A stretch of DNA of 51,200 nucleotides from Hyphomonas sp. BRH_c22 (GCF_000961795.1 NZ_LADU01000021.1:1-51200), one strand, 5' to 3'. Shown: positions 35,913 to 47,539, numbered from the stretch's first letter. Notes: a model not told the origin generated them from the sequence alone. A program made the numbers and translations.

Positions 35913-36812
35913 CTAGAACTGGCTGAGGCGGACGAAGTCGCCACCACCGAGTTCCATCTGGCGCACCAAATCGGCAAAGGCGCGGCCCTTGGTATCCTGC
36001 GGCAGCGTCTTGATGGCGGTGACCGCCGTGGCGCCGAGATCGCACACGTTGAGCGATGTGACGAGCTTATGCGCATCCCCTCCGGTCTGCGCCGCCATCA
36101 GAAGGGGCATGACCTGAGGGTCCGATAGCATGGACATCATGACCCCCTGCATGGCGGCCTTGTCGGTCTGCGTGAGTGCGCCGCGGCTGACCGGATGGCT
36201 GCGTGCGTCCTCGATGGCGACGAGGAGGTGTGTGACCAGTTCCAGCCCGTAGTCGCGCAGTGGTTCTTCCAGCATTTTCAGTTCACGGTTCAGCGCAGCC
36301 CTGTCGGCAAAGCTTGCCTGGTCGAGATCGGCGAACCTGGCGCCCTGGCACCAGGAGCTGCCGGACTGGGACGCTGACCGGAGGCGGTCGCGGGTCATCA
36401 CGAGAATGTCGTCGAGATGGCGCACGTCAGCCCGGGCGAGATCGGCAGCGTGATCTTTCAGCAGGCCGGCGGCATGTTCGAAAACGACTTCGGACTGCTC
36501 GGCCAGCGGCTTCCCGCTCACTTTGGCGAGGCGCCTGGTGAGCGAGCTGGATGCGTCCGGGTCGACGCGTGAGAGCGTTGCGAAATACGTCTTCGCGGGC
36601 ATTGACGTCCAGCCGGATGGTGCCTGCACTGCAGGCGCTTGTGCAGCCGCAGAGATTGTATGCGGGGGCGCGTCTGCCGGGCCGGCCTTTGGCGCGCCGG
36701 AATAGTTCAGGGTAAGCATGAATGCGCCGCCGACCACGGCGACAACCGCGACAGCGAACAAGGCATTGTTCCTGGACGCGGGAGGCTTGCCTCCGCGAGC
36801 ATCGAACGTCAT
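35913..36812 (-). CDS. Unknown single-span membrane protein
   Basis: A 299-residue protein I do not recognise. A short basic N-terminus (MTFDARGGKPPASRNN) is followed by one hydrophobic helix (residues 17-34: LFAVAVVAVVGGAFMLTL). A Pro/Ala-rich linker and then a mainly alpha-helical region follow, so most of it should be periplasmic. Two cysteines are in the helical part (SSWCQGA and NVCDLGA). No catalytic motif is visible. The ATG at 36812 precedes the helix; the open frame to 36851 adds 13 unsupported residues. It follows the feruloyl-CoA-synthetase-like gene on the same strand after 69 bp. Confidence 0.72.
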   Translation of the reverse strand: MTFDARGGKPPASRNNALFAVAVVAVVGGAFMLTLNYSGAPKAGPADAPPHTISAAAQAPAVQAPSGWTSMPAKTYFATLSRVDPDASSSLTRRLAKVSGKPLAEQSEVVFEHAAGLLKDHAADLARADVRHLDDILVMTRDRLRSASQSGSSWCQGARFADLDQASFADRAALNRELKMLEEPLRDYGLELVTHLLVAIEDARSHPVSRGALTQTDKAAMQGVMMSMLSDPQVMPLLMAAQTGGDAHKLVTSLNVCDLGATAVTAIKTLPQDTKGRAFADLVRQMELGGGDFVRLSQF

Positions 36813-36881
36813 GAGACTGTCCTCCCGAGTGGCGGACAGTCTACCGAACAATTCCTGACAAGGTTTTAAAACGCAGGCGGA

Positions 36882-38741
36882 CTAAAGCTGGACGACCCCT
36901 TCGGCCGGTGGGTCGGCATAGATACCCGCCACCAGACCGGCGCGGCGGTCGATCACGAGGCGCTGGTTCACATAGCCCTTGTCGGTGATCTCGCCGGCAT
37001 CAATCGACGGCGGCTCGGTGAGCACGAGGAGGCGCTTGATGCGGCGTGAAGAACCGGGCTCGCCGGCATTGAAGGCTTTCGCCCTGTTGGCGACATCATC
37101 CGTGAATGCCTTGAGACCCTTAGCCTGATCGCCGTCTGCCGCCTTGAAGTATTGCTCGAGCACGGCCTGAGACGGCCAGACCATGGCAGACGCGAAATTC
37201 TTGTCCTGGCCTGCAATCACGGCATCGAAGATGAGCGGCGAGCAGGCGGCAACAAAGTCAGGCCGCAGGGTGCCGACGCTGACCCATGTTCCGGACGACA
37301 GCTTGAAGTCCTCGCCAACGCGGCCGTCAAAGATGAGGCCTTTTTCCGGATGGTCTTCATCGACGAATGTGACCGCGTCGCCAAGGCAGTAATAGCCTTC
37401 TTCATCGAACACTTCTGCATTCTTTTCCGGGCTGTCGAGATAACCGGGCATGACGGAGGGGCCCTTGACGCGCACTTCGAGCTTCGCCCCGTTGGGAACG
37501 AGTTTCAGGGTCATGCCCGGAAGGGGCAGGCCAATGAGGCCGACGCGCTCGGCTTCCCAGTGAACGACGGTGATGCCCTGGGTTTCGGTGGCGCCGTACA
37601 TGGTGATGATGGGAATGCGCCGCCCGGTCGCCTTGATGGCAAGCGCCTGCAGCCGGTCATAGAGATCGTCCGATAGCGTTGCACCGCCATATCCGATGGA
37701 GCGCATATTCTTGAAGAAGGCTTCGAGCAGCGTGTCGTCTGCTTCCATGGCGTCGGCCAGCATGGCGAGCGCGATGGGCGCCGTGCCGAATGAGGACGGC
37801 GAGCAGTCGCGGATATTGTCAATCGTGCGCTGGAAGAGGGCCGGAGTGGGTTTGCCGTCGTCGATCCAGAATGTGGCCCCGTTCCAGATGGCGCCATTGA
37901 AATTCACGTTCGACCCGGAAATGTGGTTCCAGGGCAGCCAGTCGAGCACGTTGTGGACCTGGTCCGGATCGTGTTCAGGGTCACGCGAATCGTCGCGCAG
38001 GCCTTCCTGGCCGCTGATCATCGAACACATTGCGCCTTGCGTGGTGGGCACGGGCTTGGGCAGGCCGGTCGAGCCGGAGGTGAACAGGTATTTGCCGATG
38101 GAGTCATCGTTAAGGCTGGCCATGGCCTTCGCGACATCTTCAGTGGGCACGGTGGCGGCAAGGTCGTCATATTGACGAACCGTGTTGTCGCCGCCCGGAT
38201 CAGCGGAGATTACCTTGCAGTCTGTATTGCCGAGCGCGGCAATCGCGCTGCGGAACGATTTGTAATGCTCGGCAAAAATGATGGCGGGCTTTACGGCGCC
38301 AAAGCAATGTCTCAACTTCTCGAAGTCGGAGGACATCAGGGAGTATGGCACCGAAATCGGGGCGGCCGGCGCGCCAATTTTCTGGGCCGCGAGTATGACC
38401 ATGGCGGCGCGGGTGGAGTTGGCTGACAGGATCATCACCGGCGCGTCGGGGCCTGCGCCAAGATCGAGGAAGGCCTGGGCGAGGCTGTCAGTGATCGCCT
38501 TGGCTTCGCCATAGGTCAGGGTCTGCCACTCTCCCGAGACCAGATCGCGTTCCCGCAGGAAGGGGCGGTCCGGGTGTTCGCCGGCGCGCTGGTCAAGACA
38601 ATGCGGCACGGTCTGGGGGCGATTACCGGGCGCCTGGCGCGGTGTAAGATAGATGGCGCCACTGTCTTTGCGCGTCATCTGGATGTCTGGTGCCTTCATC
38701 GGCAACAGGCGAAATTGCGGCAAGGTTTGCCCTTCGGCCAT
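36882..38741 (-). CDS. Feruloyl-CoA synthetase-like AMP-forming acyl-CoA ligase
   Basis: A 619-residue ANL-superfamily ligase. The ATP-binding motif FTSGSTGLPK is at residues 220-229 and YGATETQG follows near 393. The later region has GDAVTFVD, GRVGEDFKLSSGTWVSVG and DAGEITDKGYVNQR, with the likely catalytic lysine near residue 590. The DFKLxSGTWVxVG wording is typical of the feruloyl-CoA synthase subgroup. Such enzymes activate ferulate and related hydroxycinnamates. No hydratase or vanillin dehydrogenase gene is nearby, so the true acid could be different. The gene ends 69 bp before the unknown membrane protein. Confidence 0.88.
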   Translation of the reverse strand: MAEGQTLPQFRLLPMKAPDIQMTRKDSGAIYLTPRQAPGNRPQTVPHCLDQRAGEHPDRPFLRERDLVSGEWQTLTYGEAKAITDSLAQAFLDLGAGPDAPVMILSANSTRAAMVILAAQKIGAPAAPISVPYSLMSSDFEKLRHCFGAVKPAIIFAEHYKSFRSAIAALGNTDCKVISADPGGDNTVRQYDDLAATVPTEDVAKAMASLNDDSIGKYLFTSGSTGLPKPVPTTQGAMCSMISGQEGLRDDSRDPEHDPDQVHNVLDWLPWNHISGSNVNFNGAIWNGATFWIDDGKPTPALFQRTIDNIRDCSPSSFGTAPIALAMLADAMEADDTLLEAFFKNMRSIGYGGATLSDDLYDRLQALAIKATGRRIPIITMYGATETQGITVVHWEAERVGLIGLPLPGMTLKLVPNGAKLEVRVKGPSVMPGYLDSPEKNAEVFDEEGYYCLGDAVTFVDEDHPEKGLIFDGRVGEDFKLSSGTWVSVGTLRPDFVAACSPLIFDAVIAGQDKNFASAMVWPSQAVLEQYFKAADGDQAKGLKAFTDDVANRAKAFNAGEPGSSRRIKRLLVLTEPPSIDAGEITDKGYVNQRLVIDRRAGLVAGIYADPPAEGVVQL

Positions 38742-38898
38742 GGCTGCGTTCTCCCGGTCAGAATTTTTTGAGGTTTCCTCCAGTGTATTTGAATTGGCTC
38801 CGTTGGCCAGCGGTGAGGGCGTGTTGAGAGCCTGAAAACACCCTGTGACGTGGGGGCAGTTCAGGCAAAATTCCTTGTCTCCGCTACGGAAAGCGGCT

Positions 38899-40239
38899 TC
38901 AGGTTTCGCTGTTGACGGCGTCGACGACGATCTGGAGCGCCTCTGCCATGAGATTTGCCTCGAGGGCTTCGGCCATGACGCGGATCAGGGGTTCGGTGCC
39001 CGATTTGCGCACGACCATGCGGCCGCGCGCGCCCATCAGCGCTTCGGCTTCCCCGATGGCCGCTTTCACGCGGCCGCTGTCCATCGGGTTTATGCCCGTG
39101 TAGCGAATGTTGACCAGTTCCTGTGGCGCAGGATCAAACACGCGTCCGAGCGCGGACATTGGCTGCCCGCTTTCTGCGAGTACGGACAAAACGTGCAGCC
39201 CGGCAAGCAATCCGTCCCCGGTCGTTGAAACGTCTGACAGAATGATGTGGCCGGAAGGTTCGCCGCCAAAGTTGAATCCATGCGCGCGCATGTGTTCACC
39301 GACATAGCGGTCACCGACCCGTGTGCGGGCCAGTGTCAGGCCGAGCGTCTGGAGATACTGGTCAAGCCCCATGTTGGACATGACGGTGGACACCATGCCG
39401 CCGCCCTTCAGGCGTCCCTTGGCGTGCAGTTCCCGCGCGATCAGGGCCATGACCTGGTCGCCGTCGATTTCGCTACCGGTTTCGTCAACCACGATGACCC
39501 GGTCGGCATCGCCATCAAGGGCGAGCCCGATATCGGCGCGGTGCTCGCGAACGGCCGCTTTCAGCGCGGACGTATCGGTCGATCCGAATCCGGCATTGAT
39601 GTTGATCCCGTCAGGAGCGGCGCCGATGACGGTCAGGTCTGCCCCGCAATCCAGCAGTGCTTCGGGCGCCACCTGGAATCCTGCGCCATGGGCGCAGTCG
39701 AGCACGATCTTCATGCCGCGTATCCGGCTGCCCGCGCTCACTGTGGCGAGGCAGCTGCGGACATAGTCGTCGCCGACGCCCGTCAGGCGTTGCGGCGCGG
39801 CGATACTGCCCGGATCGGCATAGGTGCCTTCGAGAGCCGTGGCCATCGCGGCTTCGAGTGCTTCCTCGGTCGGATCGTCAAACTTCAGGCCATCAGGGCT
39901 GAACAGTTTGATGCCATTGTCTTCGTATTTGTTGTGCGAGGCGGACACCATGAGCCCGAAGCGGGCCTTCGACGTGCGGGTGGTCATGGCGACGGCGGGC
40001 GTGGGCACGATTCCGGCGAGCAGAGGCGTCAGGCCCATGCTGGTCAGGCCGGCCACAAGCGCGGCTTCGATCATCTCGCCGGAGCGGCGCGTGTCGCGGC
40101 CGATGATGACCGTGCCTTCACCGTCTGGCGCGAAGGTGCGGGCCGCCGCAATCGCCAGCCGCAATGTGCTTTCGGTCGTCATGGGCTGCTGGTTCACGCG
40201 GCCACGAATGCCGTCGGTTCCGAAATAATGCCGTGCCAT
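38899..40239 (-). CDS. glmM: Phosphoglucosamine mutase
   Basis: A 446-residue GlmM, which turns glucosamine-6-phosphate into glucosamine-1-phosphate for peptidoglycan and LPS. Motifs: FGTDGIRG at the N-terminus, phosphoserine S101 in MVSASHNKYEDNGIK, magnesium loop DGDADR, sugar-binding GGEPSGH and the C-terminal phosphate-binding RKSGTEPLIRVM. The ATG at 40239 begins MARHYFGTDGIRG, the family start. It lies 65 bp after cysQ. Confidence 0.96.
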   Translation of the reverse strand: MARHYFGTDGIRGRVNQQPMTTESTLRLAIAAARTFAPDGEGTVIIGRDTRRSGEMIEAALVAGLTSMGLTPLLAGIVPTPAVAMTTRTSKARFGLMVSASHNKYEDNGIKLFSPDGLKFDDPTEEALEAAMATALEGTYADPGSIAAPQRLTGVGDDYVRSCLATVSAGSRIRGMKIVLDCAHGAGFQVAPEALLDCGADLTVIGAAPDGININAGFGSTDTSALKAAVREHRADIGLALDGDADRVIVVDETGSEIDGDQVMALIARELHAKGRLKGGGMVSTVMSNMGLDQYLQTLGLTLARTRVGDRYVGEHMRAHGFNFGGEPSGHIILSDVSTTGDGLLAGLHVLSVLAESGQPMSALGRVFDPAPQELVNIRYTGINPMDSGRVKAAIGEAEALMGARGRMVVRKSGTEPLIRVMAEALEANLMAEALQIVVDAVNSET

Positions 40240-40304
40240 ACGCCTCGTCTCCCGGCTCATTCCTTGGCAGATTTGTCACATTTAATCGAGAGAAAGCGAC
40301 AGAT

Positions 40305-41093
40305 TCAGCAGGGCGTGACGTCGCCATACACGATGAAGTGCGGATTATCGTAGCCGCGCTCGCGTTTGCCATAGAGAAGCGGCGTGCCGTCTTCAGTCAG
40401 GACGCGGCCACCTGCAGCTTCGACGACGGCCTGGCCGGCTGCCGTGTCCCATTCCATCGTGCGGCCCATGCGGGGGTAGAGGTCGGCTTCGCCCGCCGCG
40501 ATGAGGCAGAATTTCAATGAGGAGCCCGCGCTCAGCGTTTCGCGCACCTTGTGCTTGTCCAGCCAGAGATCGGTTTCCGGGGTGCGATGGGATTTTGAGG
40601 CGATGGCCGTGACGCCCGCTGCCGGGCAAGCACGGATGCGCAGCGGTGTGCGTTCTGTCGGTACGTCGGCGCCCGGAGCGGCTTCGGCCTGCCAGCCTGA
40701 ATTGTGGCTCTCGGCGACGAAGAGGCGATTCCTGGCCGGCGCATAGACCACGCCCATGACTGGCCGGCCATGTTCGATGATCGCGATATTGACCGTGAAT
40801 TCGCCGTTGCGGCTGACGAATTCGCGGGTGCCGTCGAGCGGGTCCACGAGCGCGAAGCGATGCCCGTGTTCGGGCACGCGGCCTTCACTGGCCTCCTCTT
40901 CGGCAATCACCATCAGGCTCGGATCAGCTTCTGCCAGAGCAGCCAGAATGAGCGCTTCGGCTTTCTGGTCTGCTGCGGTTACCGGAGAGGCATCGCCCTT
41001 CTGGTCGACGTCAAAATTGCTTTCGTAGATATCCATGATCACGGCGCCAGCCTGGAGGGCGATCCGGGCAAGCGTGTCAGCTGTGATGGTCAT
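40305..41093 (-). CDS. cysQ: 3'(2'),5'-bisphosphate nucleotidase CysQ
   Basis: A 262-residue member of the IMPase superfamily, in the CysQ branch. It dephosphorylates PAP/PAPS-type nucleotides and keeps sulfate assimilation in balance. Metal ligands: E66 (VIAEEEASEG), then D84-x2-D87-G in VDPLDGTREF, and WDTAAGQAV near the C-terminus. The REFVSRNGEFTVNIA segment after DGTR distinguishes CysQ from SuhB. The ATG at 41093 has GGGGGAAA just upstream; the longer frame to 41282 overlaps the FKBP gene and is not used. Confidence 0.93.
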   Translation of the reverse strand: MTITADTLARIALQAGAVIMDIYESNFDVDQKGDASPVTAADQKAEALILAALAEADPSLMVIAEEEASEGRVPEHGHRFALVDPLDGTREFVSRNGEFTVNIAIIEHGRPVMGVVYAPARNRLFVAESHNSGWQAEAAPGADVPTERTPLRIRACPAAGVTAIASKSHRTPETDLWLDKHKVRETLSAGSSLKFCLIAAGEADLYPRMGRTMEWDTAAGQAVVEAAGGRVLTEDGTPLLYGKRERGYDNPHFIVYGDVTPC

Positions 41094-41119
41094 TCCATTT
41101 CCCCCGGTTGGGCCTGCGC

Positions 41120-42007
41120 CTAGCCGCGCTTCATCACGTCCATCATTTCGACTTCGAACACGAGCGGGGCATTCGGCGGGATGGGACCACCGGGCGTGCC
41201 GGTTGCGCCATAGCCGAGATCGGACGGAATGTAGAGCATCCAGCGGTCGCCGGGGCGCATCATTTCGAGCGCTTCGACCCATCCCTGGATCAGCTGGTTC
41301 GACGGGAATACAGCTGGCTCTCCGCGCTCAAACGAGCTGTCGAAAAGGTCGCCGGTTTCAGCGAGGCGGCCTTCATAATGGACCGAGACCATTTCACCAT
41401 TCTCAGGTGACGGGCCCGATGGATCGCCGCTGGCCAGCACGACGTATTCAAGCCCGGAGCCGGTTTTCTTCACCTCGGGCCGCTCCGAGTTCCACGGCGT
41501 GTATTCTGCCCATGCAGCTGTGTCGGAGACTTTGGGTTCCATCACTTCGAGCAGCTGGACACGGAAAACGAGATCGTCGCCCGGCTTGATGACGCTGCCG
41601 GGACGCGGACGGTCGCCATAGGCGAGTGCGGTCGGGATGTAGAAGAGATAATCATCGCCTTCGCTCATCAGCTGGAGGCCCTGGGTCCAGCCGGGAATGA
41701 CCTGGTTCAGCTTGAAGGAGACAGGCTCGCCGCGATCGAAGGAGCTGTCGAACTTTTCGCCCGCCGCCGTGCGACCATCGTAATTGACGCTCACCAGGTC
41801 GGTCGCGGTCGGCGACTTGCCGCCTTTCGCGCCTTCATTCAGCACGACATATTGCAGGCCGCCTTCGGCGGATTTCACATTCTTGCCGGCGGCATCCCAG
41901 GGCAGGTATTGTTCGAATGGCGCGTTCACGTCGGAAAAGTCCTTGGTCTGGCTGCAGGCAGCGATCATGAAGAATGCAGCGCAGGCTGCAGCGAGTGTGC
42001 GGATCAT
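41120..42007 (-). CDS. Lipoprotein with two tandem FKBP peptidyl-prolyl isomerase domains
   Basis: A 295-residue protein. The N-terminus MIRTLAAACAAFFMIAACS is a lipoprotein signal with lipobox MIAAC, so it should be lipid-anchored. Two FKBP domains follow, each with the signature order VSVNYDGR/VSVHYEGR, FDSSF-RGEP, VIPGWTQGL/LIQGWVEAL and YIPTALAYG/YIPSDLGYG. The two halves are clearly homologous to each other. It should be a periplasmic folding factor. It starts 74 bp after threonine ammonia-lyase and is 26 bp ahead of cysQ. Confidence 0.93.
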   Translation of the reverse strand: MIRTLAAACAAFFMIAACSQTKDFSDVNAPFEQYLPWDAAGKNVKSAEGGLQYVVLNEGAKGGKSPTATDLVSVNYDGRTAAGEKFDSSFDRGEPVSFKLNQVIPGWTQGLQLMSEGDDYLFYIPTALAYGDRPRPGSVIKPGDDLVFRVQLLEVMEPKVSDTAAWAEYTPWNSERPEVKKTGSGLEYVVLASGDPSGPSPENGEMVSVHYEGRLAETGDLFDSSFERGEPAVFPSNQLIQGWVEALEMMRPGDRWMLYIPSDLGYGATGTPGGPIPPNAPLVFEVEMMDVMKRG

Positions 42008-42081
42008 CTTGGGTCTTGCTCCGTCTGAATTCTGGGTTCGCGGGGGTTCTAGGGCGCTTTTCCCCGCAAGTCATCCTGCGG

Positions 42082-43308
42082 CTACAGGGCGCGCGGCGGG
42101 TAACCTTCGGCCGTCAGGGCGTCGATGACATCCTGCGTATGATTGGCGTCGCGTGTCTCGATCAGGATGTCGAATTCTGCGCCCTTGGCAGGCACGTCCA
42201 GCGCCAGCCGGTTATGCGCGACTTCCATGATATTGGCGCCATTGTCGCCGATGATCTTCGAAACGAGGGCGAGGAGCCCGGGCCGGTCATCCCCGACGAT
42301 GCGGATCGAGGCGAGGCGTTTCTCGCGCACCAGGGCGCGGGTCAGAACTGACGCCAGAAGGCGCGTGTCGATATTGCCGCCGCAGAGAACAAGGCCAATC
42401 TTGCGGCCCTTGAACTTGCCGGGATGGGCGAGCAGGGCGGCCAGCCCGGCGGCGCCGGCGCCTTCGGCCACGGTCTTCTCGACATTCACATAGAGCGTGA
42501 TTGCCTGTTCGAGATGCTCCTCCTCGACCAGCAGGACTTCGTCCACGAGTTCCCGGGCGATGCGGAGCGGAAGGCGGCCGACATCGCGCACGGCAATGCC
42601 TTCAGCAATGGTTGCGCCGCCCACCTTCACTTCACGGCCTTCAAGCTCGCAAAGCATGGCCGGATACATGGAGGCTTCAACGCCGACAATGCGGATGTCC
42701 GGGTTGATGCCCTTGGCTGCGATGGCCATGCCGGCGATCAGGCCGCCGCCGCCAATCGGGATGACCAGGGTATCGAGATCCGGATTTTCCGCCAGCATTT
42801 CAAGGGCGATCGTGCCCTGGCCCGCGATGACATGCGGGTCGTCGAAGGGGTGGATGAAGGTCAGGCCTTCGCGCTGGCAGATATTGTAGGCTTCGACCTT
42901 GGCCTCGTCGAAGCTCAGGCCGTGGAGCACGATGGTCGCGCCATGGCTGCGGGTTTGCTCCACCTTGCTGAAGGGAGTGGTGCGGGGCATGACGATGGTT
43001 GCGGGGATGCCGAGACGGCGGGCGTGGTAGGCGACGCCCTGCGAATGGTTGCCGGCCGAAGCCGCGATGACGCCAGCCTGTTTCTGCGCCTCACTCAGGT
43101 GGGAGAGACGGTTGAGCGCGCCGCGCTCCTTGAAGGCCGCCGTGAACTGGAGGTTCTCGAACTTCACCCACACGTCTGCACCGGTAATGGCAGAAAGCGT
43201 CCGCGAATGATGCATCGGGGTGCGCACGATCTGGCCATCAAGCACGCGGGCAGCGGCTTCGATATCAGACAGCGTCACGGGCAAGGCGGAGGTCAGTGTA
43301 TCAGGCAT
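42082..43308 (-). CDS. Threonine ammonia-lyase with ACT domain
   Basis: A 408-residue PLP enzyme making 2-oxobutyrate from threonine. The PLP lysine is K60 in LQFTAAFKERGALN and the glycine loop is GGGGL near 180. A C-terminal ACT domain is present (LASIRIVGDDRPGLLALVSKIIG), followed by DVIDALTAEGYPP. This is the short form with one ACT domain, seen in catabolic TdcB-like and in many alphaproteobacterial ilvA genes, so both roles are possible. The ATG at 43308 is chosen; the open frame to 43515 overlaps the double ATPase gene end and lacks family sequence. Confidence 0.93.
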   Translation of the reverse strand: MPDTLTSALPVTLSDIEAAARVLDGQIVRTPMHHSRTLSAITGADVWVKFENLQFTAAFKERGALNRLSHLSEAQKQAGVIAASAGNHSQGVAYHARRLGIPATIVMPRTTPFSKVEQTRSHGATIVLHGLSFDEAKVEAYNICQREGLTFIHPFDDPHVIAGQGTIALEMLAENPDLDTLVIPIGGGGLIAGMAIAAKGINPDIRIVGVEASMYPAMLCELEGREVKVGGATIAEGIAVRDVGRLPLRIARELVDEVLLVEEEHLEQAITLYVNVEKTVAEGAGAAGLAALLAHPGKFKGRKIGLVLCGGNIDTRLLASVLTRALVREKRLASIRIVGDDRPGLLALVSKIIGDNGANIMEVAHNRLALDVPAKGAEFDILIETRDANHTQDVIDALTAEGYPPRAL

Positions 43309-43441
43309 TCTGGAGGTCCCGGATGAAGTCGGGCGCACCCTATTCGCGCAGCCCTGCAAGGGCAAGGTGGGGTGTGTCAGGCGTATGAGGGAGCGAGGCA
43401 AGGATGTGGGCCGGGCGTGGCGGAGCCTGAACGTGGTGAAG

Positions 43442-45277
<1,836 letters not shown>

Positions 45278-45332
45278 GGCCGTAATCTCTACAGCGCCGA
45301 TGAGCTTGCGCAATGTTTTCAATGCATAAAAA

Positions 45333-45356
45333 AACCGCGCCATGAAAGGCGCGGTT
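45333..45356 (-). terminator. Rho-independent terminator of the OmpW-like gene
   Basis: AACCGCGCC (45333-45341) pairs with GGCGCGGTT (45348-45356); on the minus strand a run of seven T follows. It is 47 bp past the ompW-like stop and just upstream of the double ATPase gene. Confidence 0.9.
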
Positions 45357-45403
45357 CGAGTTTGCAGTTGCGGTCCATCGGGAGGCAGACCGCCTGCAGA
45401 AAC

Positions 45404-46084
45404 TCAGAATTTGTATCCGAGGCCGACACCGAAAACGACCGGGTCGATATCGACGTCTGCGTTCACCGTCGCACCAAGGGCCGTGGTGAAATTGACCGTC
45501 ACATCGGTGTTGATCCAGATTTTCTTGACGTCGGCATTGAACGCCCAGCCGCCCGGTTCGCCGTCAAGGTCATAATCAAAGCCGGCCTGCAGGGCAGGGC
45601 CGAAGCTGGAATCATAGCTGATCCCGTCGGCCACGGAGCCCTCATCCTCGTTGAAGAAGAATGTCGCGTTCACGCCTGCGCCGACATAGGGCTTGAACTG
45701 GCCCATATCGGTGAAGTGGTATTGCACTGTGAGTGTGGGCGGCAGCAGCCAGACATCGCCGAGGTCAACCGTGGCGTCCGTCAATGCGCCGGGAACGGTG
45801 ACATTCACAGCCTTCACATCATGCGGCGTGACCGCAAGGATCAGCTCGGCGGCGATGTTCTTTGTGAAGAAATAGGTGATGTCGAATTCCGGCACATACT
45901 GGTCGGCAATATCGACGTCTCCTGGCAGCGTGGCGCCACCGGCCTTGAGTGTGCCGCTCTCGTCCGGCATGACACCGAGCACGCGCGCACGCAACATCCA
46001 TGGATTGTCTTCGGCATGAGCCGCCGCGCCGGTGACGGCCCAGGCTGCGCTGGCCAAAAGGGCGCTAAGGAATAGGTTTTTCAT
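45404..46084 (-). CDS. OmpW-family outer-membrane protein
   Basis: A 226-residue eight-stranded beta-barrel protein. The signal peptide ends near GAAAHA before EDNPWMLRARVLGV. The family pattern continues with YVPEFDITYFFTKNIAAEL, the strand LPPTLTVQYHF, PYVGAGVNATFFF and the C-terminal VGLGYKF with terminal Phe, the outer-membrane sorting signal. OmpW is thought to carry small hydrophobic molecules. The longer frame (to 46186) lacks a signal, so the ATG at 46084 is used. It has its own terminator. Confidence 0.93.
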   Translation of the reverse strand: MKNLFLSALLASAAWAVTGAAAHAEDNPWMLRARVLGVMPDESGTLKAGGATLPGDVDIADQYVPEFDITYFFTKNIAAELILAVTPHDVKAVNVTVPGALTDATVDLGDVWLLPPTLTVQYHFTDMGQFKPYVGAGVNATFFFNEDEGSVADGISYDSSFGPALQAGFDYDLDGEPGGWAFNADVKKIWINTDVTVNFTTALGATVNADVDIDPVVFGVGLGYKF

Positions 46085-46394
46085 TTGTCTGTACCCCGCA
46101 ATGCTTGATTGATGTGTGGGATGTAGGCAATTGATTTTACGAACGTAATTGCCCGTTTTGACGCGCGGCTCCGCACCGCGCGGCATGTGCGCCCGGATAG
46201 GTAATAATCCCGATTGCGGACGAAACTGTCTTGTCGGAGCATGATTAATTCATCCGAAATCCAGACTTGCGTCACCGCCCGGTGCGGCGTGATGTCCGGC
46301 TCCTTCCCCATGGGGCAGGCTTGAACTTGCCTGCACAAGCGCGGAACATGATTGCCGGACCCATGCCGGAAACGGCCATTACAGGATAGCGCTC
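46085..46394. other. Divergent intergenic region OmpW-like / Fe-ADH
   Basis: 310 bp without a convincing gene. It must hold promoters for both neighbours. I see only small inverted repeats, such as GCAGGC-N8-GCCTGC near 46315-46334, and no strong promoter match. AGGA lies about 10 bases before the Fe-ADH ATG. Confidence 0.6.
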
Positions 46395-47528
46395 ATGCCC
46401 GTCATCAATTTCCTCACGACTTGTATCTTTGACTCCGGCGCGCTGGAGCGGCTGGAAGTGACCGCGCAGAAGCTCGGTATCAAGCGGGCGTTCATCGTGA
46501 CGGATCCTGGCATCAAGGCGGCCGGCATACTGGACAAGGTGGTGGACGCATTGGGCAGTGCGCCCGCCGGCATCTTCGCGGAGACCGTCGCCAATCCGAC
46601 GGAGAAGCAGGCCAAGATCGCGACGCAGGCCTACAAGGATTGCGGCGCGGATGGCATCATCGCCGTCGGCGGCGGGTCGTCGATGGACCATGCAAAGGCG
46701 ATCGGCCTGATGGCGTCGCATGACGAGCCGCTGGAAAACTATGCCGCGATCATTGGCGGCGCGAAGAAGATCGGCAAGATCCCGCCTCTGATCGCAATTC
46801 CGACGACCGCCGGGACGGGGTCGGAAGTGTCTATCGGCATGATCACGACAATGGAAAACGGCCGCAAGGAAACCTTCGCCTCGCCCAACCTGATCCCGCT
46901 CACGGCGATCTGCGACCCGGAGCTGACCATCGGACTGCCGTCATTCCTGACGGCGGCGACGGGCATGGATGCGGTGACGCACTGTATCGAGGCTGTGCTG
47001 ACGCCGAGCGTAAACCCGCCTGCGGAAGGCATCGGCTATGACGGCATCGTGCGCGCGCTGGGTGAGGGCTGGCTGGAGCGCGCGGTGAAGGATGGGTCCG
47101 ATCCAGAGGCGCGCTGGCACATGATGATGGCGAGCTATGAAGGCGCGCTGGCCTTCGTGAAGGGGCTTGGCGGCGTGCATGCCCTCAGCCATGCGGCGGG
47201 CCGCCTGCACGAGAAGAAGCTGCACCATGGCACGCTGAACGCGATCTTCCTGCCGCATATCCTGCGGTTCCATGAAGGGGCTGCGGACGCGAAATATGTC
47301 CGCCTGCGCCAGGCCATGGGGCTGAAACCGAGTGCCGACCTCGGCGATGCCATCCAGGACCTGAACGACGCAATCGGCATTCCGAAGACATTGTCCGACA
47401 TCGGCCTGACGGCAGCGGACGGGCCGGGCATCGTTGCCTTCGCGCTGGAAGACCTCGCCCATTCCGGCAATCCAAGGGAAATGACGGCGGACGATTATGC
47501 CAAGGTCTATGAGACCGCCCTCGGCTAG
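46395..47528 (+). CDS. Iron-containing alcohol dehydrogenase
   Basis: A 377-residue group III alcohol dehydrogenase. NAD-binding GGGSSMDHAK is at residues 92-101. The metal ligands are D192, H196 (GMDAVTHCIEA), H262 (GGVHALSHAAG) and H277/H278 (LHHGTLNA). These enzymes reduce or oxidise diverse alcohols and aldehydes; the substrate is not predictable. It is followed after 11 bp by the Tag-like gene, so the two probably share a transcript. Confidence 0.93.
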   Translation: MPVINFLTTCIFDSGALERLEVTAQKLGIKRAFIVTDPGIKAAGILDKVVDALGSAPAGIFAETVANPTEKQAKIATQAYKDCGADGIIAVGGGSSMDHAKAIGLMASHDEPLENYAAIIGGAKKIGKIPPLIAIPTTAGTGSEVSIGMITTMENGRKETFASPNLIPLTAICDPELTIGLPSFLTAATGMDAVTHCIEAVLTPSVNPPAEGIGYDGIVRALGEGWLERAVKDGSDPEARWHMMMASYEGALAFVKGLGGVHALSHAAGRLHEKKLHHGTLNAIFLPHILRFHEGAADAKYVRLRQAMGLKPSADLGDAIQDLNDAIGIPKTLSDIGLTAADGPGIVAFALEDLAHSGNPREMTADDYAKVYETALG

Positions 47529-47539
47529 GAGATCACGCA

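Noticed and set aside
36624..36634. CTGCACTGCAG inside the unknown membrane protein gene as a third PhaR-like site
   Set aside because: It lies inside coding DNA, about 180 bp past the start, in an Ala/Cys-coding stretch; chance is the simpler explanation.
18575..41093. suhB-like gene and cysQ as duplicates of one gene
   Set aside because: Both are IMPase-superfamily, but motif wording differs (DPLDGTLNFLHG against DPLDGTREF), so they are distinct subfamilies.
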